Below are positions 35,290 to 48,284 of a stretch of DNA of 64,000 nt, one piece after another. The notes beneath the pieces are model-generated. The model was not told the origin of the DNA and did not search any database. It saw nothing but the letters and a program-made list of their open reading frames with translations. The position numbers and the translations under genes are program-made. The first letter of the stretch is position 1. Each line of letters opens with the position of its first letter. The stretch is from Sympetrum striolatum (lineage: Eukaryota > Arthropoda > Insecta > Odonata > Libellulidae): the NCBI GenBank assembly GCA_947579665.1, contig CANPUZ010000072.1:124001-188000 (forward strand), given 5' to 3'.

Positions 35290-38200
35290 AAAATTAAAAC
35301 AAAACAAGGAATGGCCCTTAATTAACTATAACAAAAGGAGGAAGAAAGTACTTTATGGATATTGAAATTTTGTACTGTTTAGTAAATCCTGCAATAACAA
35401 AATGTATCACAATGGGTTGTAAAGTTAAATGAAGAAGTTGCTTTGATTCAGGATAAATAAAATTTTCCAATAAATTGCTTTAAATTTTAATATATATTTA
35501 GAAGAAGAATGGGTGTTTGAATTTTCAAAAGATATTAATTTAAAAGTATATTCTATAAAAAGTAAAATTCAGGTCTTGAATCTAGATTCATCTCTGTGAC
35601 TCCATCCAATCCCAATTATTTATAAATACTATATAATCAATATGGTAATAAACCTTGGTTATCAATTGTTGGATTGAATAGTTAATATTAAATAATTGAA
35701 TAATTTGCTTCTATTTACATGACAAAGATAAAGGATCATAACTGCTAATTAATCTAATAGTAAATCAAGGTAAATTCAAGTGCAAATTGAGCAAGCTAAA
35801 GAGGCTACTGAGGAGGATAGAAACAGTATTTAACATTGACCAAGCTATAAGGAGGATGATAGTTTTTGATCTAGCTTTGGTTTCTGTTAAAATGATCAAT
35901 GACTTTGTAGCAAGTTATAAAACTAATAACTGGTCAATCTCTATTAATTGAAGTCAAATATTTTAATGAAATTATCATAGTGTTCTCCTTTTGAGAAGAG
36001 CTATCCACAAAGATATCTATTATTCAATTGTAAATAATTATTATGAATAAGGGATTGAATAAATATATATGAAATTACTAGAATTACTAGAATCAAAATT
36101 CAAATAAATGGCCTTCTTGGTTTTTGCCTTCATAAATGAATACATACACATACTATGCAAGCATAAACATTTTCACTTTTATCATAGTCAGACTAATTTA
36201 ATTAACAGGTTTTTTGCTTTACTGAAAGATTACCTATTTACAATATTACCTCATTAATGGGAATCTTTAATGCACATGAATTGGAAGGAATACCTGCTTT
36301 ATCACAGCAAGTAAAATGAAATAACTATTTTAAATTTATTTTATGTTAACCTTCCCCAGTCCCTCAGTGATATTTCATTAAAGTAAGAAATTTAAGATTT
36401 TATTATGAACTTTAATCTTAGTAGTTTATTCAAAAAAGATTTCTCTATTTTTTATACCATCACTTGAGTGTGACCCTTAATTAGGTACCACTGACTCACA
36501 TGGATAAACATATATATATAAATTTATATTTATTATCATAAAGGTGATGTCTGAGAATACCCATTAGCTAGAATATTTAGGTGTTATGATGATTTATAAA
36601 TATTTTCTAATAATTTCCACATTTATTTTCTTTGGTCGTTATACAATCATGCTCATTCCACAAACTAAGCATGCTTAAAATAAAAGAAAACATTTCCACC
36701 AATCATTTTAAAGAGATTGTAAAATTGTAGTCCACCACCATTCATTCATTAACAAACCATTCAACTCATTCATACCTTTCATTCTCATTCATCACTCAAA
36801 CTAAAATCTATCATCTTGTTCCTATGCAAACATATCCTGCAGCAAGAGAGCTCTCTTTACCATAACACTTTCTATATGTTCTAAGTAACTAACTGCTATA
36901 CCTGTGCTATTTCCTAACACTCTTTCCTAAATAAGATAACCTATCTCTTATTCCTACTGTATCATTCCTTTAACTAAGAATTCATTGTGCACACCCAAAC
37001 AAACCATTCACACAAATCATCAAAATACACTATTACAGAATAAGTTAATAGAAAAGTGGAAATAATATAAAAGAAAATAATAGTGGAAATTATTCTAAAT
37101 ACTTTTAGGATGATCAATTTCTCATTCAGTGAACATTTCTTATTCACTTCTATCAATTTCTAAATTCTAATCAATCTGTACAAACAATTTGAAGCAAGTT
37201 TATTTAATATTGAGTAACATAGATAAACATTTCCAATGTCATACAAATTAATATGGGTTTTCTCAAACCTTAATCTTGGAAGTTTATTAAAAGTTACAAT
37301 TTTGATTTGCTCCGAAAGAAAGCAAATAGCTCAAATGAATGAATAAAAGCAGATTTCATAAGTAGATTCAAATAACACTTCTATAAAATTGGCATTTCCA
37401 TATCAGAGATTAATTGCATTAAGTTTCAATCTATCCTCAAAGGTAAATTTATATTTATGGGCATTTTAAATATTATGAGCTATAACACAAATGTACTTAT
37501 TTCTCACGAGGTGGAAACAATAGACCCTTTTTGAATTAAAACATTTTATCTAATTTATAAACAATGGCTAAGAGGTAAGTAAATTTGATATAATAATGAA
37601 TGTAAATATTAAATTAGCATCAAAGATTCCCATTCAATATAAAAGAGGCATATATTTAATTAATTACCAATTGTAGAGATTTCATTACCTATAAGATACA
37701 CCTAAAGAACAATCAAAAGTGGCTGAATTAATATTTATAGCTCCTTGCAAATCTGGATTTTTAAAAATAAGTTAAAATTATTCTTAGTAAAGTTAAATAT
37801 AAACCAAAAAAATTTTTATTATCTATGAATATACCTTGATTTCAGGATTGAACTTATTTACATTAAATTTATTTTATGAGCATTCTAAAAATATCACGTT
37901 GAAGCAGTTAAATCACTTAATTTCAAAGTTTTTCTTGACTTTGCTGAATTTAACAGATTCAGTTATTGGTTAAAAAAATGAAAAAGCAACTGTATGATAA
38001 ATTTGTGATAAAATTTAAAAATCAACAATCCTTGTCCACCACTGTGCGTAAGTTCAGACACTAGTTTGAAATATGGCAAGTGAATGAAATATTTTAAATT
38101 TGCTCCAAAAATGTAACTTTGATGATTTTAATCAGAAGTAGCTAGAATTATTTCTTCAAAAGAAATTGTAACACAGGAATTTAGAAAGCTATAAAGTCCC

Positions 38201-38590
38201 TAAATTGTGTTTACTAGGATAATTCTAGAATTAAGTCACAGAGCTGAAATTTGAAATAACAATATGTTATGCTAACAAACGATATGAATGCATCACAATC
38301 GCTTAATAAATGCCAATGTTTTTATCTGTCCTTAAAATTAAAATTAAAAATTAAATCCTAATGAAAAGAAAGATCTCACTTAAAGTTGTTGAATACTTAA
38401 AAAATAGAGAATATGAGCTAAATGCAAATACACGCATCCAATACGTGATGAATTCGAGAATTTGAAAATGGAGGATAAAAGGAGAAACTAGATGTGCCAA
38501 GAGTTTCAAAAGTGAGACTTTTGGAGTGGATAATTTAGATTCATTCACAATGTAACAGCTGAAGAGGGACTAGGAAACAGTAGGAATGAT
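35290..38590. other. AT-rich DNA, no gene seen
   Basis: No coding frame with a recognisable motif on either strand. A CATTCATTCATT-type simple stretch lies near 36.74-36.80 kb. Confidence 0.45.
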
Positions 38591-38599
38591 GCTGAATGA

Positions 38600-39420
38600 A
38601 AAGACGAGCAATAGGCATGCAATATAGTGAGAGGATGTACTGACAAAGCTAAAAACAAAAATGAAAAAAGTTATCATCAGATGTATATGTCAATGTTAAA
38701 TAAGGAGGTAGAATCAATAGAAAGGCTTGGAGAACCTTATGGGTAGGACCAAGGGAGAGGAAATTTGTAATGAAAGATTGGAATGCAATTAGAGGGAGGA
38801 AACAAAATTAAGTTGAGAAAATAAAGGCTTTGAACAGTAATCATAATCTAGTGCTGGCCAAATGCAGCTTGAAACTAAAGAAATTGAAATGAAATGAGAA
38901 TTAAATATAAAGAGGTTTTAACAGCATATAAAGAATTAATGATTCTTCAATTTTTTCACGAGAAAGTGTTAACAAGTGGAAGAAGTGAGAGAGAAACTTA
39001 TAATTATAACAGAATTGGAGGGAAAAAACAGAGACCAGAAAAGAATGGATAACACCGGAAATGTAGAAAATAAACAGAATAAATCCCTACTAGCATTAGT
39101 AAATAAGAATAGAGGAACCTTAGAAACGAGATAAATGGAGATTGCAATAAGGAAAAGAAAATATATTTGGAGGAACAATGCGAAATGAAAATTATTAAAG
39201 TCGATGATTGAAACATTTAAGATACCTACAGGTATGAAACATTCTTTGGTAAAAGAAATGTCAGGAGCAATGGATTGAAGAATAACAGACAGGAGTTCAT
39301 TTAAGATAAGGAAGCCATCGTTAAAGAGTGGACAGTACATGCTAAGACACAGTCTAAAAGAATGAGATGGAAGAATTACTAACCCTCGAGGAGAGATGTG
39401 ATACCATCTGAAGACAGAGT
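38600..39420 (+). mobile_element. decayed LINE fragment (endonuclease to RT linker)
   Basis: At about 38835 the frame reads NSNHNLVLAKCSLKLKK, the SDHNLV-type end of the LINE endonuclease domain. Further on, near 39300, DKEAIVKEWTVHAK matches the linker before reverse transcriptase in arthropod LINEs. Stops and shifts are frequent. The open frames on the opposite strand (38969-39340 and 39004-39216) are shadows of this purine-rich remnant. It may be the same family as the 33.76-35.25 kb element, which lacks this middle part. Confidence 0.6.
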
Positions 39421-39424
39421 TTGA

Positions 39425-42385
39425 TCTGGTGGTAATGGAGACTCAGGGATAAGAAGAAAAGAGGAATCAAATATCAAAGTAACAGGCGAACGGCTACTGC
39501 AGACTGTGTACAATACGATAAGGATTAGCAGAAGCGCTAACATGAATTAACATTCTGAAATTAGCTCAATTCTCGACAACTACGGCGAAAGCGGTCCCGG
39601 GTTCGATCGTGGGAGGGAGCAATGCGTGAAATGACATCCCACTGGGAGCAATTTTGTCCAAAAACACAATTCATGATAACCAAGTTCCGTGGCTTTCCGA
39701 CACTAAGAAAATTGTCAAAGATTATTAACTAATTCCTATCAAAGGAATACGCTGCCACCAGGGTAAGGCTGCCACTGTAGGGTAAGGTAATGAAGGGACC
39801 GGTAACTAACTTTCGCGGAAAAATAAGTATCCCTTGATTAAGTTCACATTCGAAGGTTGATGCACCAGAGGTTTTTTAAAATGGAATACGTTCAATATAA
39901 ATTATAGAAAAAAACGACTTACTCCAAATGTCTCCCAAGTATCGTCACTTCTTCGTAGCAAAAACTGCAGAGACTGCCGAAATAGTGTTGTGGAGCTCTC
40001 AGTCATATCGGCGAGTCAATGGCTGCGAATTGAGAAGCACAGCGATTAGTAATAGGAATGAAGGAAAATTTCACATTGAATACCTGTATCTTTTCTTAAA
40101 ATCGATTCAGCGATACTTTGTAAATTGGTAGAAATTAATGAAAGGAATTTAACAATATAATCACCATAAATACCCGCGTTCCTCCGTCACAATTAGAAAA
40201 TAACCATACGTTTTCAACGGCTACAGTGGACGGATTAAAGATAAATGCGATGTGCCGCCAATCATGACTCTCCCTTCTGTAATGAAATGAATTGTTAAGT
40301 TGTAATTCCAGTCTTAAATAAAGAATACAATGCAGCTGCGAACATCCTTTTGAAAATGAACCTCATAATCCCATATGACAAAAACGCACGACGCTACCCT
40401 ACCGTTTAAAATGCTTAATAACTAGAAAACTTCAATTACCGTTGTATTGCACTGTCTTCCGGAGCTGAAAGGTTCGATCCCATTTCACCGTGCGAATACG
40501 AGGTGCATCAATCCAGGATATTGGGGTCTACGGGGAGACATTGCCCACGTTTTACTCCAGCGAACTAAAGATATTCCTGAAAGGAATCAAGATATACACT
40601 CAGATTTCCAATCAAATAGAACAAATTTAAGGTATTGATGAATTAATAAGTAAATCAGACAATTAAATCCATCCACTATATCTAAATTGTTCGTTATCAA
40701 ATATCCAAAAGCACTCAAATGAACGATTCATTCCGGTATCGACAGGAACACCAGACTAATTTATTTATCGAACGATGAAAATCGTAATAGCTTACCTGTC
40801 AAACTTCGGGCATACACCCATGAACGTGCCTTCGTTCCCTCCTCTGGAGCTTCCCCTTCAGCCCGACTACGCTCAACAACTTTCTTTCCACGAATGAACG
40901 AGAAACCGCAAGGACGAGTCTATTAAAGAAGGGAAAGAGGGGAGGAGGGTGGTGAAACAAAGACGATCGGTTTGCCGTCGTGAAAAATATTTCAAAACTA
41001 TTTTAAAGTCAATTTACAATATAAAATTCAGGAATTAAAATAATTATGTTGGTGAGACATTGAAAGAAATACTTTCCTAGAAGGTAAACGGTGTTATTTT
41101 ATTCAAATGATTGAAAATAGTCTTACGCCGCAACCAGAGACATCTACCACTTGCATTAAGATGCACGTGAAACGATATCGACAGATAGCTTCCGCACTAT
41201 TCCAAATGTTTCGATTTGAAATTTCTATTTAAAAAATACAAACAATCATTTTTCGTTATTAAAGTATGTATAATCGGCGAAAGGTTGGATTACTATTAAT
41301 TATTTATACGATTCCTCGTATCTATTTAATACTTTGACTTGATCTTCCTTTAAATTGACTTAAGAAATAGTAAGTTATGGTAGCTAAGGATAATTTAAGT
41401 TAAATCGCTCCTGCATGCATACGGATTATGGAAGTCTGCATATGGATCTGCTTGGAACTAATTTTCCTGAAACATACCCCGAGGCCTCACATAAAATTTC
41501 CTATTGTTACGTTCACAATCAAAGCTATGCTTTGCCGAATTTCAGACCAATTTGAGGTTTGTTGAAGTACGCGCGATATATTATTACTGTCATTAAAACA
41601 TGATTGATGCTGTGATCCATTTCTCTTTCCTTGATTGATAGGTTTTGTTGATTTCTTACCATAGATTAGAACGTGTTGAGTGCAGGTGGGAATATTTAAA
41701 AATCACATTGAAAATGCACTTTCGGAAGCCGAAATATTTGAAGGAAAATGTTGCAGTGCAATGAATTCTATGAAACCACGTAGGAGAGCCAGTATCTCTG
41801 ACATGGCATGAATTGCAAATGCTGCCAACAAGAGATTACTTGAATTTGGGTAAATAACTTTACTTTCTCCTTGTTTAATTTAGACTTTGACAAGAGAAGT
41901 GAAGCTCGGCGCCAAGCAACTGCTTTTCTTAGACGAGGAGCGATGCGGAAAGCTACATTTCAACAGCTGTTAAAGAATGTCGCAGAGGCATGAATCAGAT
42001 GGAGCAGAGTTTCACCTCTATAATAATTTTGATATTCCTTTTTCTCACAGAAGAAAATAGCGTAGCATGGAGGTGTTATCACTTCAGCTTTAAGGTTACA
42101 ATTGCCGATTCCTTAATCGTAGTCGTTTTCTTAGACTCAAATTTCGGAATCTCTTGCTTGAATAATAGTACAATTACGCTAAGAATATAGTGTTCTTTCT
42201 TGCTGTAGTCAATTCTTTTTATGCTACTCATAAATAGTCACGATCTGCTTCGATTAAATCAACATATAATTGCAGAACCCACGTCATTCTCATTTCTTCC
42301 TAATTACGTTTAATAAAACGTCTCCAAGTTGAATGCCAAGGGTAGGGAAGTGGTGGTCGCCTTTAAAAAACGATCATTCTGAAAA
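39425..42385. other. intergenic DNA with scattered GGTTCGAT motifs
   Basis: No convincing gene. GTCCCGGGTTCGATCGTGGG near 39.6 kb and AAAGGTTCGATCCCATTTC near 40.47 kb resemble tRNA B boxes and may be SINE scraps. Around 40.8-40.97 kb the GC content rises with purine-rich GGGAAAGAGGGGAGGAGGG, possibly a promoter-like patch; unproven. Confidence 0.35.
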
Positions 42386-42390
42386 TCAAC

Positions 42391-42960
42391 AACCTCGGTG
42401 TCATGGGTTTGATGCCAGAAGGCCCCAAATTCACGATTTTTCCCGTTTAAATGCATTGCTTTGATTTTCGGGAATTTCTAAGAAATACTTTCCGGATAGG
42501 TACAGAATCAAAACTGAAGGAGCCTACAAATCTGGTCATGATCTATCGAAAACATTGATGACTATCATAGAAAATATCCTGAATTCAATGCTACGACGAT
42601 ACAAAAATCTCCCATTTAAAATGTATTGATGTAGTTTTTCATTACTTTTGTTGATGCACTTATCGAAATGATAGGAAGTTCTTGCTTTGCTAGAAGATGT
42701 ATATTAAGACTCGGCTTAAAAAAAATTTAGATAAGACCATGCTTTTCCTGGGTTCGATGCCAGAGCACATTACAATTTCTTCCCATAAGGAATATATGTG
42801 AAAAGTAGGACGTCGTTAGAGGCAGTTGCAGCCAATATTTCTGCTTGAATTTTCACACAATGTTAGAGATGGTGAACTGCTTTTGTGCTGCATAGGAAGT
42901 ATCACCAGAGAGGCCCGGGTTCAATGCCGGACGGATAAAATGCAGCGTATTTTAAGAATA
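42391..42960 (+). repeat. repeat block A with recurring GGGTTCGATGCC-like motifs
   Basis: Three tRNA B-box-like motifs appear in order (CATGGGTTTGATGCCAG, CCTGGGTTCGATGCCAGAGC, CCCGGGTTCAATGCCGGACG), separated by shared text including TGATGCACTTAT-GAAATGATA and AAGTAGGACGTCGTT. The same order occurs at 46.35-46.91 kb and partly again at 46.93-47.25 kb in the same orientation. Probably a tRNA-derived SINE or compound satellite; the A boxes are not clear. Confidence 0.6.
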
Positions 42961-43009
42961 CGCAGTACGCAAGCAACATTTTACTCAAATATGCTACGCC
43001 GAACCTGAT

Positions 43010-44137
43010 GGCTACGTAGCGAGCACGCGCAACCGGAGGTAGTGGAAGGGACACTATTTAACCATGAGTCACCTGAACATGCTCGGATATGAAGGTGAGC
43101 CATTCATCTAGTTACTAGTTGTGGATCCATTCGATTTAATTTGCAAAGGATGAGGACGGAGAGGTTGACCGCTGGAGGAGAAGGAGGGGAGACTTCACCC
43201 CATAGAGCCTTCCAACCGGCATTAAGAGGAAGAAGTGTATTTACTGCAAGGCTGCTTGAAGTGCCTTCGAAAATCTTTATTCGATTTCGGAAATGGTTGG
43301 CTGCTTGTAATGGTTAGGATGCTGGTTCCTCACCGATCGGCATCATTTTCTTTCGCTTAATTTTTCGAAAAAACCGTATTGAAATAGTAGAGATGCAAGA
43401 GGTATCGTAGAATTCTGTTATATTTCCTCAACCAGCGTAAAATAAAGCAGCCGCTTGTCTGCTGACTCACGCTCTCCCAACAATGCCCCGCTTGGTGAAT
43501 TTCTACTTTAGGACTAAAAATTTACCTTTAATTTTGAGCTTAATCTGGGGTTATGGGGGCAATGCAGCGTTGCCATAACTCACCGGGTAGTTTCTATAGG
43601 AAACATAAAATCCTTAATTTTCATCGTAGAACGTAGATCAAAAGACGTATGTACTTGTCTTAAGACGAAAAATACGACGGATATATCAAATTGTTGTATA
43701 TTGCAATTCTTTATAACTTTTCAAATCGTACTGAACGCCTTTATTTACCTCTCGTTTGATAAATGCAGATATCTGCTGATAAGTCGAGGTCCCTTATCAG
43801 TTCCGAGCTCGAGTCATAGGAAAAAACTGTGATAGAGCTGCAAAATTGTCGCCTAGGGATGGACCTTTAAAAAACCTCATTTAACTACCATAAACCTAAT
43901 CTGGTTTCAACGTAATATTCATATTATAATGTTTTTAAAGGCATACACTATACCAAATGACTTATTGAAGAATAGGTATATCTCTGTTTAGTACTGCTGC
44001 GCCCAAATTTATTTGATTGACTTTTGATTTGGAATGTTTTTCTCTCTTCGGGAGATGCCGCGAACGAGTACAAATACGCGGCAGTTGCTAAGGCTAATAA
44101 TCATCCCGAAATATAAATAAACAGTCAGAGTGTGACT
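43010..44137. other. intergenic DNA, no gene seen
   Basis: Mixed composition, including a GC-richer patch at 43.02-43.27 kb (GAGGACGGAGAGGTTGACCG). No open frame of note and no recognisable RNA gene. Confidence 0.4.
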
Positions 44138-44812
44138 GACAAGGGGAACCCACGGTCTGGGAAATGAAGTTCGGGATGAGACTTTGCGTGGTAATAGCAG
44201 GGCCCGAAACTCGTACTATGCTAAAGCCATAGGACCCCATAGGGCCCCAGTCCCGAGAAAAAGGGCCTCAAAGTTTTTACAACAATATATATACTTAAAA
44301 GTTTATCACATTGTTCATCTGGCACGGTAGTCTAGGCGGTAGCAATCCTAACTGGTAAAGCGTAGTCTCCGTGTTCAAATCTCTGTTAAACCAAAAATTT
44401 TTTTCTTTTTTTTCATAAATTTTATTTTATTTTTCATTTTATTTTATATTCATTTTATTTTGTATTCATTTTATTTTGTATTAATTTTATTTTTTAATTT
44501 ATTTAATACTATAATGATAATCCTGTAAATATCGTCATACATCGTAAAAATGTGCATGATCTGAAATATTGTGTATCGGAGAATAATGAAGTCAAGAAGA
44601 ATAGAAATTATATTTGCAGTTATTTTATTCCTAATCCGATTTTTTTTATTATCATGATAATGATACTTAAATAATGATAATTATCATAAAAGCATTCGAA
44701 GCAAAAGATATTTCGGCAATGTGAGCAACAAATAAATGATGGCTGTTTACATGTACAAGGAGTTTTAAGCAGGTCTATTGAAAAGCAAACTTCGTTAACA
44801 TTCGTAAAACTT
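44138..44812 (+). repeat. left arm of 1.65-kb near-perfect inverted repeat
   Basis: The arm starts ACAAGGGGAACCCACGG and continues through AAGTTCGGGATGAGACTTTG, a tRNA-like block, an AT-rich (ATTTTATTTT)n-like stretch and ATGATAATTATCATAAAAGC, to GCAAACTTCGTTAACATTC. The reverse complement lies at 45098-45787 with only scattered differences. Such close arms imply a recent origin or ongoing conversion. A possible 3-bp TGA duplication flanks the ends if the terminus is CAAGGGG. Confidence 0.9.
44321..44392 (+). repeat. tRNA-like (Pol III box) sequence in left arm
   Basis: GGTAGTCTAGGCGGTAGC fits an A box and CCGTGTTCAAATCTCTG fits a B box, about 40 bp apart, and the segment ends AAACCA. The acceptor stems do not pair well, so it looks like a tRNA-derived SINE head rather than a tRNA gene. 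A T-rich run directly downstream could end Pol III transcription. Confidence 0.45.
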
Positions 44813-45097
44813 CATACCAAATTTCGACGAGGAAATCGTTATCAATATTGATCAAACAGGTACGGGAAAAATGAAAAAATCCCGTAATGACGATTTTAAA
44901 GATCCTCTAATATAGCGTCAGAAATTTCATGAAGCGCCTACAAAATTCTGCTACTTTGGTTGAAAAAGAAAAACAATTGCTTCTCGGAAAGATTGTATCA
45001 AAATTAAATCCATAGTTCACCACCAATTATTATCTCCAAGTTTTACTGATATGCTTCAATACGCCTGGTTCGCCTCAAAATTAACAGACAACCGAAA
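44813..45097. other. loop of the 1.65-kb inverted repeat
   Basis: About 285 bp of single-copy sequence between the arms. No gene or motif recognised. Confidence 0.6.
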
Positions 45098-45787
45098 AGT
45101 TTTAGGAATGTTAACGAAGTTTGCTTTTCAATAGACCTGCTTAAAACTCCTTGTACATGTAAACAGCCATCATTTATTTGTTGCTCACATTGCCGAAATA
45201 TCTTTTGCTTTGAATGCTTTTATGATAATTATCATTATTAAGGTATCATTATTATGATAATAAAAAAAATCGGATTATGAATAAAATAGTTGCAAATATA
45301 ATTTCTATTCTTCTTGACTTCATTATTCTCCCATACACAATATTTCGGATCATGCACATTCTTACGATGAATGACGATATTTATAGGGTTATCATTATAG
45401 TATTAAATAAATTAAAAAATAAAATTAATACAAAATAAAATGAATACAAAATAAAATGAATATAAAATAAAATGAATATAAAATAAAATGAAAAATAAAA
45501 TAAAATTTATGAAAAAAAAGAAAAAAAATTTTTCGTTTAACAGAGATTTGAACGCGGAGACTTCGCATTACCAGTTAGGATTGCTACCGCATAGACTACC
45601 GTGCCAGATGAACAATGTGATAAACTTTTAAGTATATATATTGTTGTAAAAACTTTGAGGCCCTTTTTCTCGGGACTGGGGCCCTATGGGGTCCTATGGC
45701 TTTAGCATAGTACGAGTTTCGGGCCCTGCTATTACCACGCAAAGTCTCATCCCGAACTTCATTTCCCAGACCGTGGGTTCCCCTTGT
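45098..45787 (-). repeat. right arm of 1.65-kb inverted repeat
   Basis: Mirror of 44138-44812, including the tRNA-like block at about 45538-45608 on the minus strand. The 83-codon minus frame 45596-45847 starts beyond the repeat end and runs into this arm; it carries no known motif and is not treated as a gene. Confidence 0.9.
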
Positions 45788-46344
45788 GAGATATAAGTGG
45801 AGAGTTCTTATCTGAGTCGGTGCTAAACTTAACTGCGTTGGTGACATTTTCCGACTTAGTTTCTTGTGTTGATTACGCTCCGTAATAAAAAGTGTTGTTT
45901 TTCGGATTACGAGAAGTGCTTAATCATCCCAGTACTATATCTTTTGAGAAAAGATTCATACCGATTTTAGGTATTTCACTAAGTCAATCAGGTGATGTTT
46001 TCGAAATAAAACTGTCCAAGGAACATTATTAATTACCTGATATGAAAGAATAAATTTTAACTCTATACATTCTTCGTATAATATGGTTGAATGTCACTGA
46101 TTATTTATTTATTTATTTATTAAATTCTTACGGGATGAACCCACTTACATTAATGGAAATACAGAAGAGGAAATTATGTCATTATCTATTATATATAGAT
46201 GCTTCTCCGGATTCATTCATATAGATACCTACATAGGTATATAGCTAGAGAGGATACTAATTCACAGCCTAAACCACAAGCGTCATTGACTTGAAATTTT
46301 TACGACGTATTGGCCACAACGCGCAACCACCAGAAAAAATTTCG

Positions 46345-47250
46345 ATCTTGAAACTGTGTCATGGGTTCGATTCAAGAGGGCCCCAAAGTTCCGATTTTTT
46401 CCATTTAAATGCATTGCTTTGATTTTCCGGAATTAAAAAAAAATACTTCCCCGATAGCAAGAGAATCAAAACTCAAGGAGCCTATATATATGGTTAAGAT
46501 CTATCGAAAACATGAATGACTCTCAAGGAAAATATCCTGAGTTTGATGCTAGGACGATGCAAAATTTCTGCCCTTTAAAATACATGAGAGTAATTTTTCA
46601 TTATTTTTTTTGATGCACTTATTCAAAAGATAGGAAGTTCGTGCTTGGCTAGAAGGTGTATGGTAAGAATCGGTTTAAGAAAAAAAATTTCATAAGACCG
46701 TACTATTCCTGTGTTCGATGCCAGGGGACAGTAACTTTTCTCTCGTAAGGAATATAAGGGAAAAGTAGGACGTCGTTCGAGGCAGTTACAGTCAATATTT
46801 CTGCTTGAATTTTCGCAAATAGTTAGAGATGGTGATTTTCTATTGTGTAACATAAGAAATATCACCAGGCAGACCCGGGTTCGATGCCGGGCGGTAAATA
46901 TGTCTCCCGTTTAAAGTACAATGGGTTAGTTTTCATTACTTTTTTGATGCACTTATTGAAATGATAAGATAGTTATTGCTTTGACAAAACATGTATATTA
47001 AGACTCGGTTTAAGAAAAAAATTAAATAAGACCATGCTGTTCCTGGGTTTGATACCAGAGCACATTAAAATTTCTTACGTAAGTAATACATGGGAAAAGT
47101 AAGACGTCGTTTGAGGCAGTTGCAGCCTATTTGAGATTGAATTTTCACACATAGTTAAAGATGGTGATCTTCTGTTGTGCTGCATAGTAAGTTTACCAGG
47201 AAGACCCGGGTTCGATGCCAGACGATTAAATTGCAGCAAATTTTAAGAAA
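46345..47250 (+). repeat. repeat block B, one and a half to two units like block A
   Basis: Contains GTCATGGGTTCGATTC, CCTGTGTTCGATGCCAGG, CCCGGGTTCGATGCCGGGCG, then a partial second unit with CCTGGGTTTGATACCAGAGC and CCCGGGTTCGATGCCAGACG. Spacer text matches block A (for example AGGACGTCGTT and GAGGCAGTT-CAG). Together with block A it flanks the 1.65-kb inverted repeat in direct orientation. Confidence 0.6.
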
Positions 47251-47365
47251 TATTTCAATCCTTTTTTCTTCTTTTGAGGACCGTCCCGATATAAAGCCGA
47301 TATGGAATTAGTGTTGTCGATCTGCATGCAGTATGAAAGCTATATTTTACTCGTATATGTATATT

Positions 47366-47637
47366 TGTGGCACGCTTTCGGTTATGCCGTAAGGTACTTG
47401 TTGCAGAAATAATCAACAGGAACCGAATGTTGCTTGGCTATTTATTCTTACTAAGTTTACAAGACGCCAAACGGCGCTGAGTTTAATACAAAATCTTAAG
47501 TGGACTGCACTCTGTCGCTGCTTTGGAGAAGTAGAGGGGGCCCAAGCGTGGCCCCGTCTCCCGCCAAAAAACAATTTCGCAGCGTCGTCCGGTTAGAGGC
47601 GGCACTAGGCGCGAAGCCGTCTGCTGCGGCCGCCACA
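47366..47637 (-). repeat. 3' LTR of Ty3/gypsy remnant
   Basis: On the minus strand it begins TGTGGCGGCCGCAGCAGACG directly after a polypurine tract (CAGGGGGTGC) and ends GCGTGCCACA, giving TGTGGC...GCCACA inverted ends over 272 bp. An AATAAATAG motif about 175 bp in may be the polyadenylation signal. No matching 5' LTR is in the window. Confidence 0.75.
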
Positions 47638-48284
47638 GCACCCCCTGGCAGTAATTGCGTCTAAAAAAATAAGAGAAAAAATGGTTAATATTTTTCAATA
47701 AATCGTTGAGGAAAATGGACTCTTCTGCCGGAGCGGGTGGACGCAGGCTGCCCAGATGAATCAGAATGCGGCCCCTCGCGGTGATCTTCGTTGTCCGTCG
47801 AAACGATGCGGTTGCGTCTCTGAAGGCGGTGTGGAATTGTGGGCCCTCGGCAGCTAGGATGTACGCCGGTTTCAAACGATTAAAAGACACGACGTCTTCC
47901 TTGTTTCCTCGCTTCCGAAAAAATGTTCTCTCCGCTCCAGGACTTCAAAGGGACCATCATACGGGGGTGGGAGACTTGTTCTCACGGCATCATTGCGGAC
48001 GAAAATTTGATTTGTCGTCCACAAGTTTTTGAAAACGAAGGTTTACGTTTTTCCGTGACTCGTTCCGGGGGTCGGGCGTAAGTGCCATCGTAATCTAGTG
48101 GCGTAGGATGTGATGTCCTCGTGGCGGGCCTGGTTCGAAGAATTCTCCAGGTAGGCGGAGGTTGCAGCCGTAAACGAGATTTGCCGGTGTCGCTTTGATG
48201 TTTTCCTTCCACGCGGATTGGATGCCAAGTATGACTGTCGTAGTGCTGGCTACGACTGGTTCCCGCGAGGGAATGAATAGGAAA

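Noticed and set aside
38969..39340. 123-codon hydrophobic frame on the minus strand
   Set aside because: Shadow of a purine-rich LINE remnant on the plus strand, which carries the recognisable motifs.
45596..45847. 83-codon frame at the end of the 1.65-kb hairpin
   Set aside because: Crosses the boundary of the inverted repeat; no motif and no matching frame outside it.
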